Assembly: GCA_022843745.1 (NCBI GenBank)
Contig: JALHNB010000001.1
Coordinates: forward strand, 28,019-92,018
Source: Anaerolineae bacterium
GTDB taxonomy: Bacteria; Chloroflexota; Anaerolineae; Aggregatilineales; Phototrophicaceae
Direction of reading: 5' to 3'
Length of the DNA stretch: 64,000 nucleotides
The notes beneath the pieces were generated by a model. It ran no database searches, was not told the origin of the DNA, and saw only the letters and a program-made list of their open reading frames with translations. Of the stretch, positions 17,057 to 25,287 are shown in pieces. How positions within the stretch are numbered: the stretch's first letter is position 1; each line of letters starts with the position of its first letter. The translations under genes were made by a program, and so were the position numbers.

Positions 17057-17073
17057 GTGAGACTAACTCTCAC
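17057..17073. promoter_or_regulatory. Short palindrome upstream of the ABC operon
   Basis: GTGAGA (17057-17062) and TCTCAC (17068-17073) are separated by CTAAC, 43 bases before the ATPase start. It could be an operator. A similar TGAGAG-C-CTCTCA palindrome occurs at 58535-58547 upstream of the PDZ gene. No regulator is implied. Confidence 0.25.
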
Positions 17074-17171
17074 ATGTCAGAAAACCATTAGAAATTTCTA
17101 AAGCTGTGGTTAATCCAGCGCGGCATTATAACCTGAAAAGGGTTTGTACAGGGATAGAGAGTTCGGTTAAC

Positions 17172-18608
17172 TTACGACGGCGCGAGATCGTAAATCGCTA
17201 ATGATGGGCCATTTTGAGGGCGGGTGATGGTTATGAGCAGTTGACCGGGAGCTTCCGCCGGGACATAGGCCGAGTCTTCGAGGATAACATACGTCCCCTC
17301 GGTGCGATTTTCTGCCATTAATGCTGCCAATGCTTCAACATCGCTGCCATTCGGATTCACGCGCGGGCAGGTTACGGGAAACGTATTGATTGCCATGTAG
17401 CGCAGGCTTTGGCAGTTCGACAGCAGGCCGATGACCTGAATTGGCTGGCGGTCACGAAGATAAGTGAAAATTTCCGGGATACCTGAACCGGACGCATCTG
17501 ACACCAGATATTCGGTGTAGTCGGCGGGCGCGAGATTGGGTGCTGAGGGGTTGGCGGCGAATGGCAGCCACTGCACTGCGCCCCACATGAAAATTAGCAG
17601 CAAAACATATCCCCTGCGCTGCTTCAAAAATTCATTCGCGAAAATGACCGCGCCGCACAGCAGCAAGATGGTCATCGGGGCGATGTAAAAGCGGATACTT
17701 TGCCGTTCGCTGATAAGCAAAATCAGCATGGGCGCAAGTAAGCATAATGGCAGGAAAAATTGCCGCCGGATTATCAAAATGATGACAGCTAGTACCAATA
17801 AAATGAAAACCACAGCGCCTGTATAAGTAGAGAGGGCGGCAATTGTATTTGAGGCGTTATCGATGATGCGTGTCAGAAGCGAGTTTCCAGCATTGGCGTT
17901 ATGGAAGCCAATCAGATAGAAGGGGTTATAGCCGAACACGCGCAGACCAAGTGCATAGATTCCGGTTAAACCTAATCCCGCCCCCAGCGCAGCGGCTAAC
18001 CAGCGCCACTGCTCCCGCCAGTTTCGACCTTTTGGGCGCAGAGTGAGCGCAGCGGCGATTGGAATGCCTAGATAGGGCAAGGCGGAAACTTTGAAGCCGA
18101 TGGCGACGAAAATAGCCACGCCTGTGAGGAGCGCGTCAATCACATGGACACGGCGCGAGAGGCGATAAGCGAAGTAAATGGCAACGGATACTGCCGCGCC
18201 AGAGAGCGAGTCTGCTAATGCTAATCGTTCGAAAAACAGATGATAGGTGCTAAAAATGTAGAGTAATCCGGCTGTCAACCCGCCCCAAACGCCTGCTGCC
18301 AATCGACCCACGCCGATTACAGCAGCGGCACTGATTGTCACGACCAACACGGTTGTCACGCGGATAATCCACAGAGTCGCGGCCTGCTGCGGCTGGAACA
18401 GCATGTACCACCAGATCGTGAACAGACGACCTTCGTCCGCCAACGCGAGAGGGCTGGTCTGGCGGCTCACCTCGCCAAAATAGACATGCACCGCTTCATC
18501 TAAAAATGGCGGGAAAACGGTAATCGCCACCAGTCGCGTCAGCCAAAACAGGAAAATTAAACCAACGCCCAGCCATAGATAGTTTTTGAGAGCGATTCGC
18601 ATCATCAC
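17172..18608 (-). CDS. PMT/ArnT-like GT-C family membrane glycosyltransferase
   Basis: This 478-residue polytopic protein has about ten membrane helices. The first periplasmic loop carries FPPFLDEAVHVYFGEV, the acidic Asp-Glu motif typical of GT-C enzymes that use polyprenyl-phosphate sugars. A soluble C-terminal part of about 100 residues follows the last helix. It begins directly at the stop codon of the upstream GT-C gene with GTGATGATG, so the exact initiator is uncertain by up to three codons. The pair probably acts on cell-surface glycans or glycoproteins; neither donor nor acceptor can be read. Confidence 0.78.
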   Translation of the reverse strand: MMMRIALKNYLWLGVGLIFLFWLTRLVAITVFPPFLDEAVHVYFGEVSRQTSPLALADEGRLFTIWWYMLFQPQQAATLWIIRVTTVLVVTISAAAVIGVGRLAAGVWGGLTAGLLYIFSTYHLFFERLALADSLSGAAVSVAIYFAYRLSRRVHVIDALLTGVAIFVAIGFKVSALPYLGIPIAAALTLRPKGRNWREQWRWLAAALGAGLGLTGIYALGLRVFGYNPFYLIGFHNANAGNSLLTRIIDNASNTIAALSTYTGAVVFILLVLAVIILIIRRQFFLPLCLLAPMLILLISERQSIRFYIAPMTILLLCGAVIFANEFLKQRRGYVLLLIFMWGAVQWLPFAANPSAPNLAPADYTEYLVSDASGSGIPEIFTYLRDRQPIQVIGLLSNCQSLRYMAINTFPVTCPRVNPNGSDVEALAALMAENRTEGTYVILEDSAYVPAEAPGQLLITITRPQNGPSLAIYDLAPS

Positions 18609-20417
18609 TCACCACGCTTTGACATATAATTTTCCAATATCGAGCAGGCTGTCCGCGTTGACTCCCGGTGCTTGAACCCGCTGACCATCCCACCATTGGT
18701 AAACGGTCAGATAAATCGGGTATTCCTCGCTCGGCATGAAAGCGGGCAGCGTGAGTTCGCGCTCTTCAATATAGTATTGACCGGGTTGCCATCCGGTGGT
18801 TTGCGGCGGTAGTGCCGGGTCGATCAACTGCGGCCCACTGTCGGACTGGGCGGCGAGTGCATCGCGGCGGTAGATGTGCAGCGCGATGCTGTAATCCGCT
18901 TCTACAGGTCGATCAACCGACCACCACAGGCGCAGACGCAGCGAATCGCCTTCACGCCGAACCAGAGGACGCGGTGATTCGCCGATTACATCAATCCCAT
19001 GAAAGCGCATCCCGTTTTCGAATAACACGCCTTCGGAATCGGGAGGCGCTTCATAAAGCCGGAAAAGCGCTTTATATGGGCCAACGAAAACGTTCTCGAC
19101 ACGATTTTCGCGCACTCTCGCCTCAAAATCAGCATCGTGCCAGTCTTCGCCGTCCCACTTGAGATACCAGACGCGGCGATAATCGCCTGGATCATCGACA
19201 ACCTGTAACCCCTGTGGAAAATACAGGCGAATCAGATAATCCCAGACTTCGGCGTTGATACACCTCTGATACGAGCAAAATTCATCGCGCCACATCGGGT
19301 CAATCGTCACGACATCGCCCCATTGAATATGCTGCACCAGCCACGCAAAACTTCTGCCGATAGGCGCTCCGGCGGCCTGATAATTGTCATAGGGGATGGG
19401 CGTAATCAAAATCAGGCTTAACGCGACTCCAGCAGCGAACTGCCCCAGACGCGGCAAAAGGGATAAGCCCCATGCAATCCAAAATACGATCCCCGGCACG
19501 ATAAACCAGCTATAAGTGGGGCTGAAGAAGCCGAGTATGGGGTTGAGAATATAGATCAGCGGCGGGGCAAGCGCCCAAATGAGTAATCCCCAGGGTATTT
19601 TTGATTTCGCGGTTCGGACAATAATCAGACCACTTGCCATGATAAACAGTACAATCCACGCGATAAAACTGTAACCCGCGTATTGCTCATAGAGATGGGC
19701 GATAGCCGGGAAAAATGAGTCCAGGGCGATTTGGCCTGTCGCGGCGACTCGCCCTGCCGCCAAGCCCGCTATGCGGCTGATTTCCGGCGCAGCGATGAGT
19801 GCCGCGATCACACCGGGCAGCCACCAGCGCCAGATTTTGCGCGGATAACGGATGAGCGTATACAGGCCGAGCATCAGAAATGCGCCGAAAGCGGTAAAGG
19901 CCGTGTAAAACATCGCGGCCATAACGACCCCCAGCACGAGCGCACGCCGCCAGTTGGGGTTATCAAAATAGCGAATGGTCAGCCAGAAAGCCAGCGGCAT
20001 CAGGCTGAAAATCAAGGCATTGGCGCGGACTTCGGTGGTAAAAAATAAGCCCAGCGCCACCGCACCATACGCCAGCATCCCCAACAGACCTGCCGATTCA
20101 CTCCGCAGGCGCTTGAGTGCGCGGTAGGTGAAGGCCGCCCCCACCATGAACAGCAAAACCGAATACAATCGCAGCGCTACCGGATGGATGCCCGCGACTT
20201 CTTTCCAGACATCCAGACCAATGATATACAGCGGCGGCCAGTTGGTGTCTAAGGTGTAATTTTTGTGAGTACCCATCAACTGCCACACCGACCAGACTTC
20301 ATCGACATGCAGCTCTTTGTCATCCAGACTCAAACGTAGAATCCGCCCGCCAGCGATGATGAGCAATAGGCCGACGACCAGAACCCATTTGAGCGAAATT
20401 TCTTTTCTCATAGGCAA
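18609..20417 (-). CDS. GT-C family membrane glycosyltransferase-like protein
   Basis: This 602-residue protein has about ten membrane helices in its first 360 residues. LHVDEVWSVWQLMG after helix one carries the GT-C Asp-Glu motif, and DTNWPPLYIIGLDVWKE and TTEVRANALIFSL fit the PMT_2-like fold. The last 240 residues are soluble and beta-rich (RREGDSLRLRLWWSVDR) and may bind carbohydrate. It is the first gene of a coupled pair with the gene ending at 17172. A triple direct repeat lies just upstream. Confidence 0.75.
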   Translation of the reverse strand: MPMRKEISLKWVLVVGLLLIIAGGRILRLSLDDKELHVDEVWSVWQLMGTHKNYTLDTNWPPLYIIGLDVWKEVAGIHPVALRLYSVLLFMVGAAFTYRALKRLRSESAGLLGMLAYGAVALGLFFTTEVRANALIFSLMPLAFWLTIRYFDNPNWRRALVLGVVMAAMFYTAFTAFGAFLMLGLYTLIRYPRKIWRWWLPGVIAALIAAPEISRIAGLAAGRVAATGQIALDSFFPAIAHLYEQYAGYSFIAWIVLFIMASGLIIVRTAKSKIPWGLLIWALAPPLIYILNPILGFFSPTYSWFIVPGIVFWIAWGLSLLPRLGQFAAGVALSLILITPIPYDNYQAAGAPIGRSFAWLVQHIQWGDVVTIDPMWRDEFCSYQRCINAEVWDYLIRLYFPQGLQVVDDPGDYRRVWYLKWDGEDWHDADFEARVRENRVENVFVGPYKALFRLYEAPPDSEGVLFENGMRFHGIDVIGESPRPLVRREGDSLRLRLWWSVDRPVEADYSIALHIYRRDALAAQSDSGPQLIDPALPPQTTGWQPGQYYIEERELTLPAFMPSEEYPIYLTVYQWWDGQRVQAPGVNADSLLDIGKLYVKAW

Positions 20418-20428
20418 TTTGTTTCCAC

Positions 20429-20526
20429 AACGAAACCGCTGCGCAAGTATACCTGACCTTAACGAAACAACTGTGCAAATAATTACCTGACCTTAACGAA
20501 ACCGCTGTGCAAGTAGACCCGACGTT
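20429..20526. repeat. Three tandem 32-34 bp direct repeats
   Basis: Units at 20429-20460, 20461-20494 and 20495-20526 share AACGAAAC, CTG.GCAA and (in the first two) ACCTGACCTT. They fill the divergent gap between the GT-C operon and the solute-binding gene, within the region where promoters would lie. Confidence 0.8.
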
Positions 20527-20673
20527 GATATGAAACCTACTTTTACCCTACGGTGTAATAGATATTACGCCAAATTTCTTGATTCCTAAAAGAATCGTGG
20601 CTAGTTTAGAAATGTCGCTTGTAAGGTAAAGTGTTAAGAGTGTCAAAATCTGATTTGAAGAAAGGAAATATTG

Positions 20674-23325
20674 ATGCGATATATTCGTCTTCCGCTGCTT
20701 ACACTGATTATTTTCTTACTGATGGCGGGTGTTATGCTGCCCCTTGTCGCACAGGATAATTCGATTATTTTGACTCTATCCGTCGAAGAATGGCGGCGAG
20801 ATCAATTCCAGAATGGCTTATTTGATGATTTCGTGGCGCAGCATCCCGGTGTCAAAGTGGTCATCGTCAGCCCAAGTGATAATTCCTTCTATGGTTCGGC
20901 GGCCTATGGCTTTGAAGAACATATGGAGGGCGTGGCGAAAAGTGTCGCCTTTGCCGATGTCATGACGGTGAGCCGTTATAACCTGAGCATTGAATCCACC
21001 CGCGCGGGCTACTTTCTGGATATGAGTCCACTGGTCAGTGGCGATTCGACTCTTAACCCCGACGATTTCTTCCCGGCGGTCTGGGAATCGTTTCAATGGG
21101 ATCGCGGTATCTGGGCGCTCCCGGTGAGCGTCACGCCGCAGATTCTCATTTACAAGGCTGACGTTTTTGACGAGGCGGGTCTGGCCTATCCCAATGACAA
21201 TTGGACGCTGGATGACCTTATCAACGCCGCGCGGACTCTGGCGGTAAAAGATGCGGAGGGCAATATCACGATTCCCGGCTTCTTCACCTGGGATACGCAA
21301 ACATTGTTTCGCTCTTTGCTGGGGCATGGCTATTATGACAGCAGCGTCTCCCCGGAAATGCCTCTGCTCACACAGCCCGATCTTGAAGCGCTGCTCGATC
21401 AATGGGTCGCTTTGGAAGAAGAAGGCTTTATGAGTATGCAGGATGCGTCGCGGATTGATTACAACGAAGTCCCGATGACGTTGCAAGGGCCGTACCAGCT
21501 TTATAATACGATGCCGGATGGCGAATCCGTTAACTGGCAGGCATCGCTGCTGCCGGGTGGCTTCGCTGGGCTGGATGTCCAGGGTTTTGCGATCAGTGCT
21601 GGGACAGAGCAGCCAGAGTTGGCCTACGAATTGGTTAAATACATGACCAACAGCGCCATGATTTCCCAACTTTTCTATGGCACATCCCCTGCACGCCGGA
21701 CGCTGGTTGGCGCAGAAATCGACAGCGAATTTTTCTTCCAGCCAGAAATTCCGCCGGAAGTCCAGGAAATTATTGACCATGCGATTGAAAACGGAATTCC
21801 TAGCTCTGAAATGCGCTTTGCAGAATATATTGATGTCGCGCTTGGCAAAATGCGTGAGGATGGCGTTCCTGCCCAGGTCGCGCTCCAGGAGGCCGAGGAA
21901 ACCGCGATCACCAATCTGCAAGTGGCGGCTGACCAGCGCGGCACAACCGTCGTCATCGTATCGACACCTGTTCCTACGCCTGTGTTGACCGCCAGTGATG
22001 TCGCGCTGCGCTTTCAATTAAGTTTGCCGATTTCGCCGCTTCCAAACCGTGAGGAATGGGATCGGCTGATTGCTGAGTTCACGGCTTCCGACCCCGAAGT
22101 CCGTTACATCGAACTTGTCAGCGGATTTGGCGGGCCAGAGCAAGTTGAGCCGGACTGCGTCTATCAGGATTTCAATAGCATCATTTATATGGATATGGAG
22201 CAGCCAACCTATCTCAATATCGACCCCTTCACTGACGCTGACCCCAATTTTGACCGCAGTGATTTTATTGGTGATGCGCTGTCACAGGTCGAGCGTGACA
22301 ATAAACTATGGGCGCTGCCGATTGTGATCCAGCCGGAAGTCTTGTGGTATGACGAAAAAGCCTTCACCGATGCCAATGTTCTATCACCCACGAATGGCTG
22401 GACAGTGGACGAATTTAACGATGCGCTGCAAATGCTCAAATCGGCATCTGAAAATGAAACGCCACCCTTCATCCCTGAAAGCGGCGGTGGCACTTATTTG
22501 CTGATGCTGATGGCTGCCTATGGTGCTGTCCCCTATGATATAAGCACTAATCCGCCGACAATCAATCTGACCGATCCGACAGTTATCGAAACGATGCGCC
22601 AGGTTCTAAACCTCGCCAAAGAAGGCTACATTGACTATCAGGCGCTCGCTAATTTTGGTGGTGGCTTTGGTGGTGGTACGCCAGCCATTACTGGTGATTC
22701 GCTGAATGCAATTAGCTGGCGGTTGCGCGCCCGGACAGAGCCTCAATTTGCTTCGGAAAATACTTACCGTTTGACAACCTATCCTCGTGGCAGCGAGTTC
22801 ACGCCGATCTCGTATAACCTGGGGCTGGCCTATATCGGTGCCGACACGCTGAACCCAGAGGCTTGCTATCGCTGGATCAGCACAATCGCCCAGCATCCTG
22901 AACTGCTGATGGGGATGCCCGTGCGTCGCTCGATGCTCAATTCGCCTGAGATTGCCGCTGCGCAAGGCGACGACGTGATTGCCGCGTACCAGATGTTCGA
23001 TGCGTCGCTGCAAGACCCGAATGTGATTGTCGTGCCAGGGCAAAATTCTGGTTCCGCCTATACGGGTGCATGGATTGAGCAGCGCTGGATCAACAGGGTA
23101 TTTGATAACTACGTTCTGGAAGATAGCGATCTGGAAGCTGATATTGCACAAACAATCGACGATATTGAAGTTTATCGCGCCTGCCTGACTGGGCTGGGTG
23201 AATTTGACGCGGCGATTTATGACACTGAGGAGGAGAGTCAGGCGTTCTGGGAAGAACAAATCCAATGTGCGATCAATATTGAGCCGGAATTGGCACAGAT
23301 GTATGGTTTAGCGGAGTCCGAGTAA
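20674..23325 (+). CDS. Secreted protein with two fused ABC-type solute-binding modules
   Basis: The 883-residue protein has a signal peptide (LLTLIIFLLMAGVMLPLVA) without a lipobox. Two SBP family 1 modules follow, about 26-430 and 440-883. Both have the same landmarks: DDFFPAVWESFQWDRGIWALP against DFIGDALSQVERDNKLWALP, and FDEAGLAYPNDNWTLDDL against FTDANVLSPTNGWTVDEF. Such modules usually capture sugars for ABC importers, but no permease or ATPase gene is adjacent. The ATG at 20674 has AAAGG eight bases before it; the TTG one codon earlier is less likely. The GNAT gene starts five bases after its stop. Confidence 0.87.
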   Translation: MRYIRLPLLTLIIFLLMAGVMLPLVAQDNSIILTLSVEEWRRDQFQNGLFDDFVAQHPGVKVVIVSPSDNSFYGSAAYGFEEHMEGVAKSVAFADVMTVSRYNLSIESTRAGYFLDMSPLVSGDSTLNPDDFFPAVWESFQWDRGIWALPVSVTPQILIYKADVFDEAGLAYPNDNWTLDDLINAARTLAVKDAEGNITIPGFFTWDTQTLFRSLLGHGYYDSSVSPEMPLLTQPDLEALLDQWVALEEEGFMSMQDASRIDYNEVPMTLQGPYQLYNTMPDGESVNWQASLLPGGFAGLDVQGFAISAGTEQPELAYELVKYMTNSAMISQLFYGTSPARRTLVGAEIDSEFFFQPEIPPEVQEIIDHAIENGIPSSEMRFAEYIDVALGKMREDGVPAQVALQEAEETAITNLQVAADQRGTTVVIVSTPVPTPVLTASDVALRFQLSLPISPLPNREEWDRLIAEFTASDPEVRYIELVSGFGGPEQVEPDCVYQDFNSIIYMDMEQPTYLNIDPFTDADPNFDRSDFIGDALSQVERDNKLWALPIVIQPEVLWYDEKAFTDANVLSPTNGWTVDEFNDALQMLKSASENETPPFIPESGGGTYLLMLMAAYGAVPYDISTNPPTINLTDPTVIETMRQVLNLAKEGYIDYQALANFGGGFGGGTPAITGDSLNAISWRLRARTEPQFASENTYRLTTYPRGSEFTPISYNLGLAYIGADTLNPEACYRWISTIAQHPELLMGMPVRRSMLNSPEIAAAQGDDVIAAYQMFDASLQDPNVIVVPGQNSGSAYTGAWIEQRWINRVFDNYVLEDSDLEADIAQTIDDIEVYRACLTGLGEFDAAIYDTEEESQAFWEEQIQCAINIEPELAQMYGLAESE

Positions 23326-23330
23326 AACGA

Positions 23331-23753
23331 ATGAGTCATTTCACGATCACCTCTGAGCCACACGCCAGCGCCGAAGATTTGGCGGCTGTTGAAAATCAGA
23401 TCAACGAATTCAACATGCGGGTGACGGGTGATCGTGATTATCATCTGGTGGCGCTCTTTTTATGCGATGAGGGCGCAAAAGTCAGAGGTGGAATCATCGG
23501 GCATGTCTGGGGCGGGTGGCTTCATGTGACAATTTTGTGGGTCGATGAGGCGCTGCGTGGTCAGGGTTACGGCGGTCAGCTTTTGCAGATGGCGGAAGAT
23601 GAAGCAGGTGGTCATGGTTGCAAAAACGCCCATGTGGAAACGTTTAGTTTTCAGGCGCGTCCGTTTTATGAACGCTTTGGCTATCAGGTGATCGCCGAAC
23701 TGCCAGATTATCCACCGGGACATGCTGCGTATTTTCTGCGTAAGGCACTGTAA
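23331..23753 (+). CDS. GNAT family N-acetyltransferase
   Basis: This 140-residue acetyltransferase uses acetyl-CoA to acylate an unknown amine. The acetyl-CoA loop is LRGQGYGGQLLQMAE, preceded by the strand WLHVTILWVDEA and followed by FQARPFYERFGY, all GNAT landmarks. It starts five bases after the solute-binding gene and is probably cotranscribed with it. The stop codon abuts a palindrome that serves the opposite strand as a terminator. Confidence 0.87.
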   Translation: MSHFTITSEPHASAEDLAAVENQINEFNMRVTGDRDYHLVALFLCDEGAKVRGGIIGHVWGGWLHVTILWVDEALRGQGYGGQLLQMAEDEAGGHGCKNAHVETFSFQARPFYERFGYQVIAELPDYPPGHAAYFLRKAL

Positions 23754-23785
23754 AAACAAAAGGGCGCACAGCCGTGCGCCCCTAC
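23752..23785 (-). terminator. Intrinsic terminator made from a GTAGGGG repeat copy
   Basis: On the minus strand GGGCGCAC, a four-base loop and GTGCGCCC are followed by TTTTGTTTTT. It terminates the SH3b gene that ends at 23801. The outer GTAGG arm is kept on one side only. Confidence 0.8.
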
Positions 23786-23800
23786 GAAATGTTGCATTGT

Positions 23801-24721
23801 TTACGAGGGTTCCAGCCAATAATTGCTGCCGTTACCTTCGACCACCCAGCCGATGTAGCCGTTGTAATTCACCTGCCACCACGCGGTGTTATCGCCGCAG
23901 TAGGGGCCAGTGATGACGTTGAAGGAGCCATAGCGCGGGATTTGCGCGATCACGCTGCCGCTGAATGACGAAGTGTTGTAGATTGGCACTGGATTATACG
24001 GCACCTGATTCACACGCCCCCAGCCGCCCTGGAATAATCGCGAAGGCAGAAAGTTCGGGCAAGTGGTCGCGCCGTTGTACCAGGGTTCGAGCCAGTAATT
24101 ATTGTAGCCTTCACCTTCTGCCGTCCAGCCGATCAACCCGTTGTAATCGACATACCACCACCAGCGTCCATCCGTCCCGCACTGCGGCCCACCGGATATG
24201 GTAAAAACGCCGCCGCCGGGAATCTCACCGATAATAGCGCTGTTTGCACCTGTGCGCTGTGTGCCGGGTGCGGTGCGGACGACATTGGGCAAACCCGGTG
24301 TTACGCGGCCCAATGCGCCAACAGTCAGGCGATTCGGCAGCGCACAACCGGGCGGGGGCGGGACGATACCGGCGGGTTCGAGCCAATAGGTGTAGTTACC
24401 ATCGCCTTCACCTGTCCAGCCTGTGATGCCGTTATAAGTGATCTGCCACCAGTTGACACCGGACGCGCACTGCGAACCGCCGATGACGTTAAAGGTTGCG
24501 CCTGCCGGGATATACCCTAGTACACGTCCGCTGAATGAAGGTATACTGCGTACCCGGTTGGGCAAATTCGGATATGTGGTTACGCGACCCAGTCCACCAA
24601 CGTTTAAACGCGGGCTTTGCCAGCATGTCCAGTTTGATTGGGCATCGCCTGCCTGGGCAACGCCGACCAGTGAAAAAATAACGATTGCCAGCAGCGCCAG
24701 CGAATATAGTCTGCGATACAT
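23801..24721 (-). CDS. Secreted protein with three bacterial SH3 repeats
   Basis: This 306-residue protein has a signal peptide (LYSLALLAIVIFSLVGVAQA) and three SH3b-like repeats of about 90 residues. Each contains a strand like VRSIPSFSGRVLGYIPAG and ends in WWQxxYNGxxGWxxEGxxxYWLEP. SH3b modules in exported proteins usually bind cell wall or proteins; no hydrolase domain is present. The ATG at 24721 follows GGGAGAAGGAATC, so a longer in-frame N terminus is rejected. It ends at its own terminator. Confidence 0.87.
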   Translation of the reverse strand: MYRRLYSLALLAIVIFSLVGVAQAGDAQSNWTCWQSPRLNVGGLGRVTTYPNLPNRVRSIPSFSGRVLGYIPAGATFNVIGGSQCASGVNWWQITYNGITGWTGEGDGNYTYWLEPAGIVPPPPGCALPNRLTVGALGRVTPGLPNVVRTAPGTQRTGANSAIIGEIPGGGVFTISGGPQCGTDGRWWWYVDYNGLIGWTAEGEGYNNYWLEPWYNGATTCPNFLPSRLFQGGWGRVNQVPYNPVPIYNTSSFSGSVIAQIPRYGSFNVITGPYCGDNTAWWQVNYNGYIGWVVEGNGSNYWLEPS

Positions 24722-24945
24722 GATTCCTTCTCCCAAAGTGTTACGATTAACATTTAGTAGTATAGGATCAGTGAACCCTGTGTCGCTCGACTCCCGATCA
24801 ATCCTCGCCTGATGCAAACCCTACGCTGAGGTTTTTATTTGGTTAGAATTTTCTGGGCAATCGCGCTAGTAATGAACGCGCAAGGTTATGAATTTATCAT
24901 GAATTTTGTGAGAGGGTCTTCAGATTTTTGTCATGGGCTTCAAAT

Positions 24946-25200
24946 ATGGTGACGCAGAAAAATGCAACCTTAACCCCACAACTGATTGCCGATAGTTATT
25001 GTCGTGCATTTGAGAAGGTGAATGGTCGCCAACCCCAAATCCGGCATCTCGGCGGCCCCTGGTACTATATTAACGGAGAGACAGTTCACCGTGTCGCTCT
25101 GCTGGCCGAGATTACCCGCCTCTGCGACATGGTGCGCCGCCCAAACGTTGGCGATAAAGGCATGATTCAGCGCCTCATCGACAAATTGCGACGTATTTAG
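24946..25200 (+). CDS. Small hypothetical protein
   Basis: This 84-residue protein, MVTQKNATLTPQLIADSYCR onward, is not one I recognise. It has an N-terminal helix with Cys and Arg, a central GGPWYYINGETVHRVALL strand-helix that looks ordered, and a basic C terminus (RLIDKLRRI). The ATG at 24946 is preferred over an in-frame TTG at 24928, though neither has a strong ribosome site. Base composition resembles the neighbours. A GGGCAGGTCT hairpin lies 16 bases after the stop, which supports a real transcript. Confidence 0.5.
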   Translation: MVTQKNATLTPQLIADSYCRAFEKVNGRQPQIRHLGGPWYYINGETVHRVALLAEITRLCDMVRRPNVGDKGMIQRLIDKLRRI

Positions 25201-25215
25201 CCAAACATCAAATTT

Positions 25216-25245
25216 GTAGGGGCAGGTCTGAGACCTGCCCTTTCG
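25216..25245. repeat. GTAGGGG palindromic repeat copy with terminator shape
   Basis: GTAGG leads into a perfect 10-bp stem, GGGCAGGTCT (25220-25229) and AGACCTGCCC (25231-25240), followed by TTTCG. It sits between the convergent ends of the small protein gene and the GH2 gene. The right outer arm is lost. Confidence 0.8.
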
Positions 25246-25287
25246 AGATCAAAAAATAGCGTATTGGTGTCATTCCCCTATGGAAAA

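Noticed and set aside
20818-22017. 399-codon open frame antisense to the double solute-binding gene
   Set aside because: The translation is His/Arg/Asn-rich and of no known fold, and the sense strand encodes a clear exported protein across the whole stretch.
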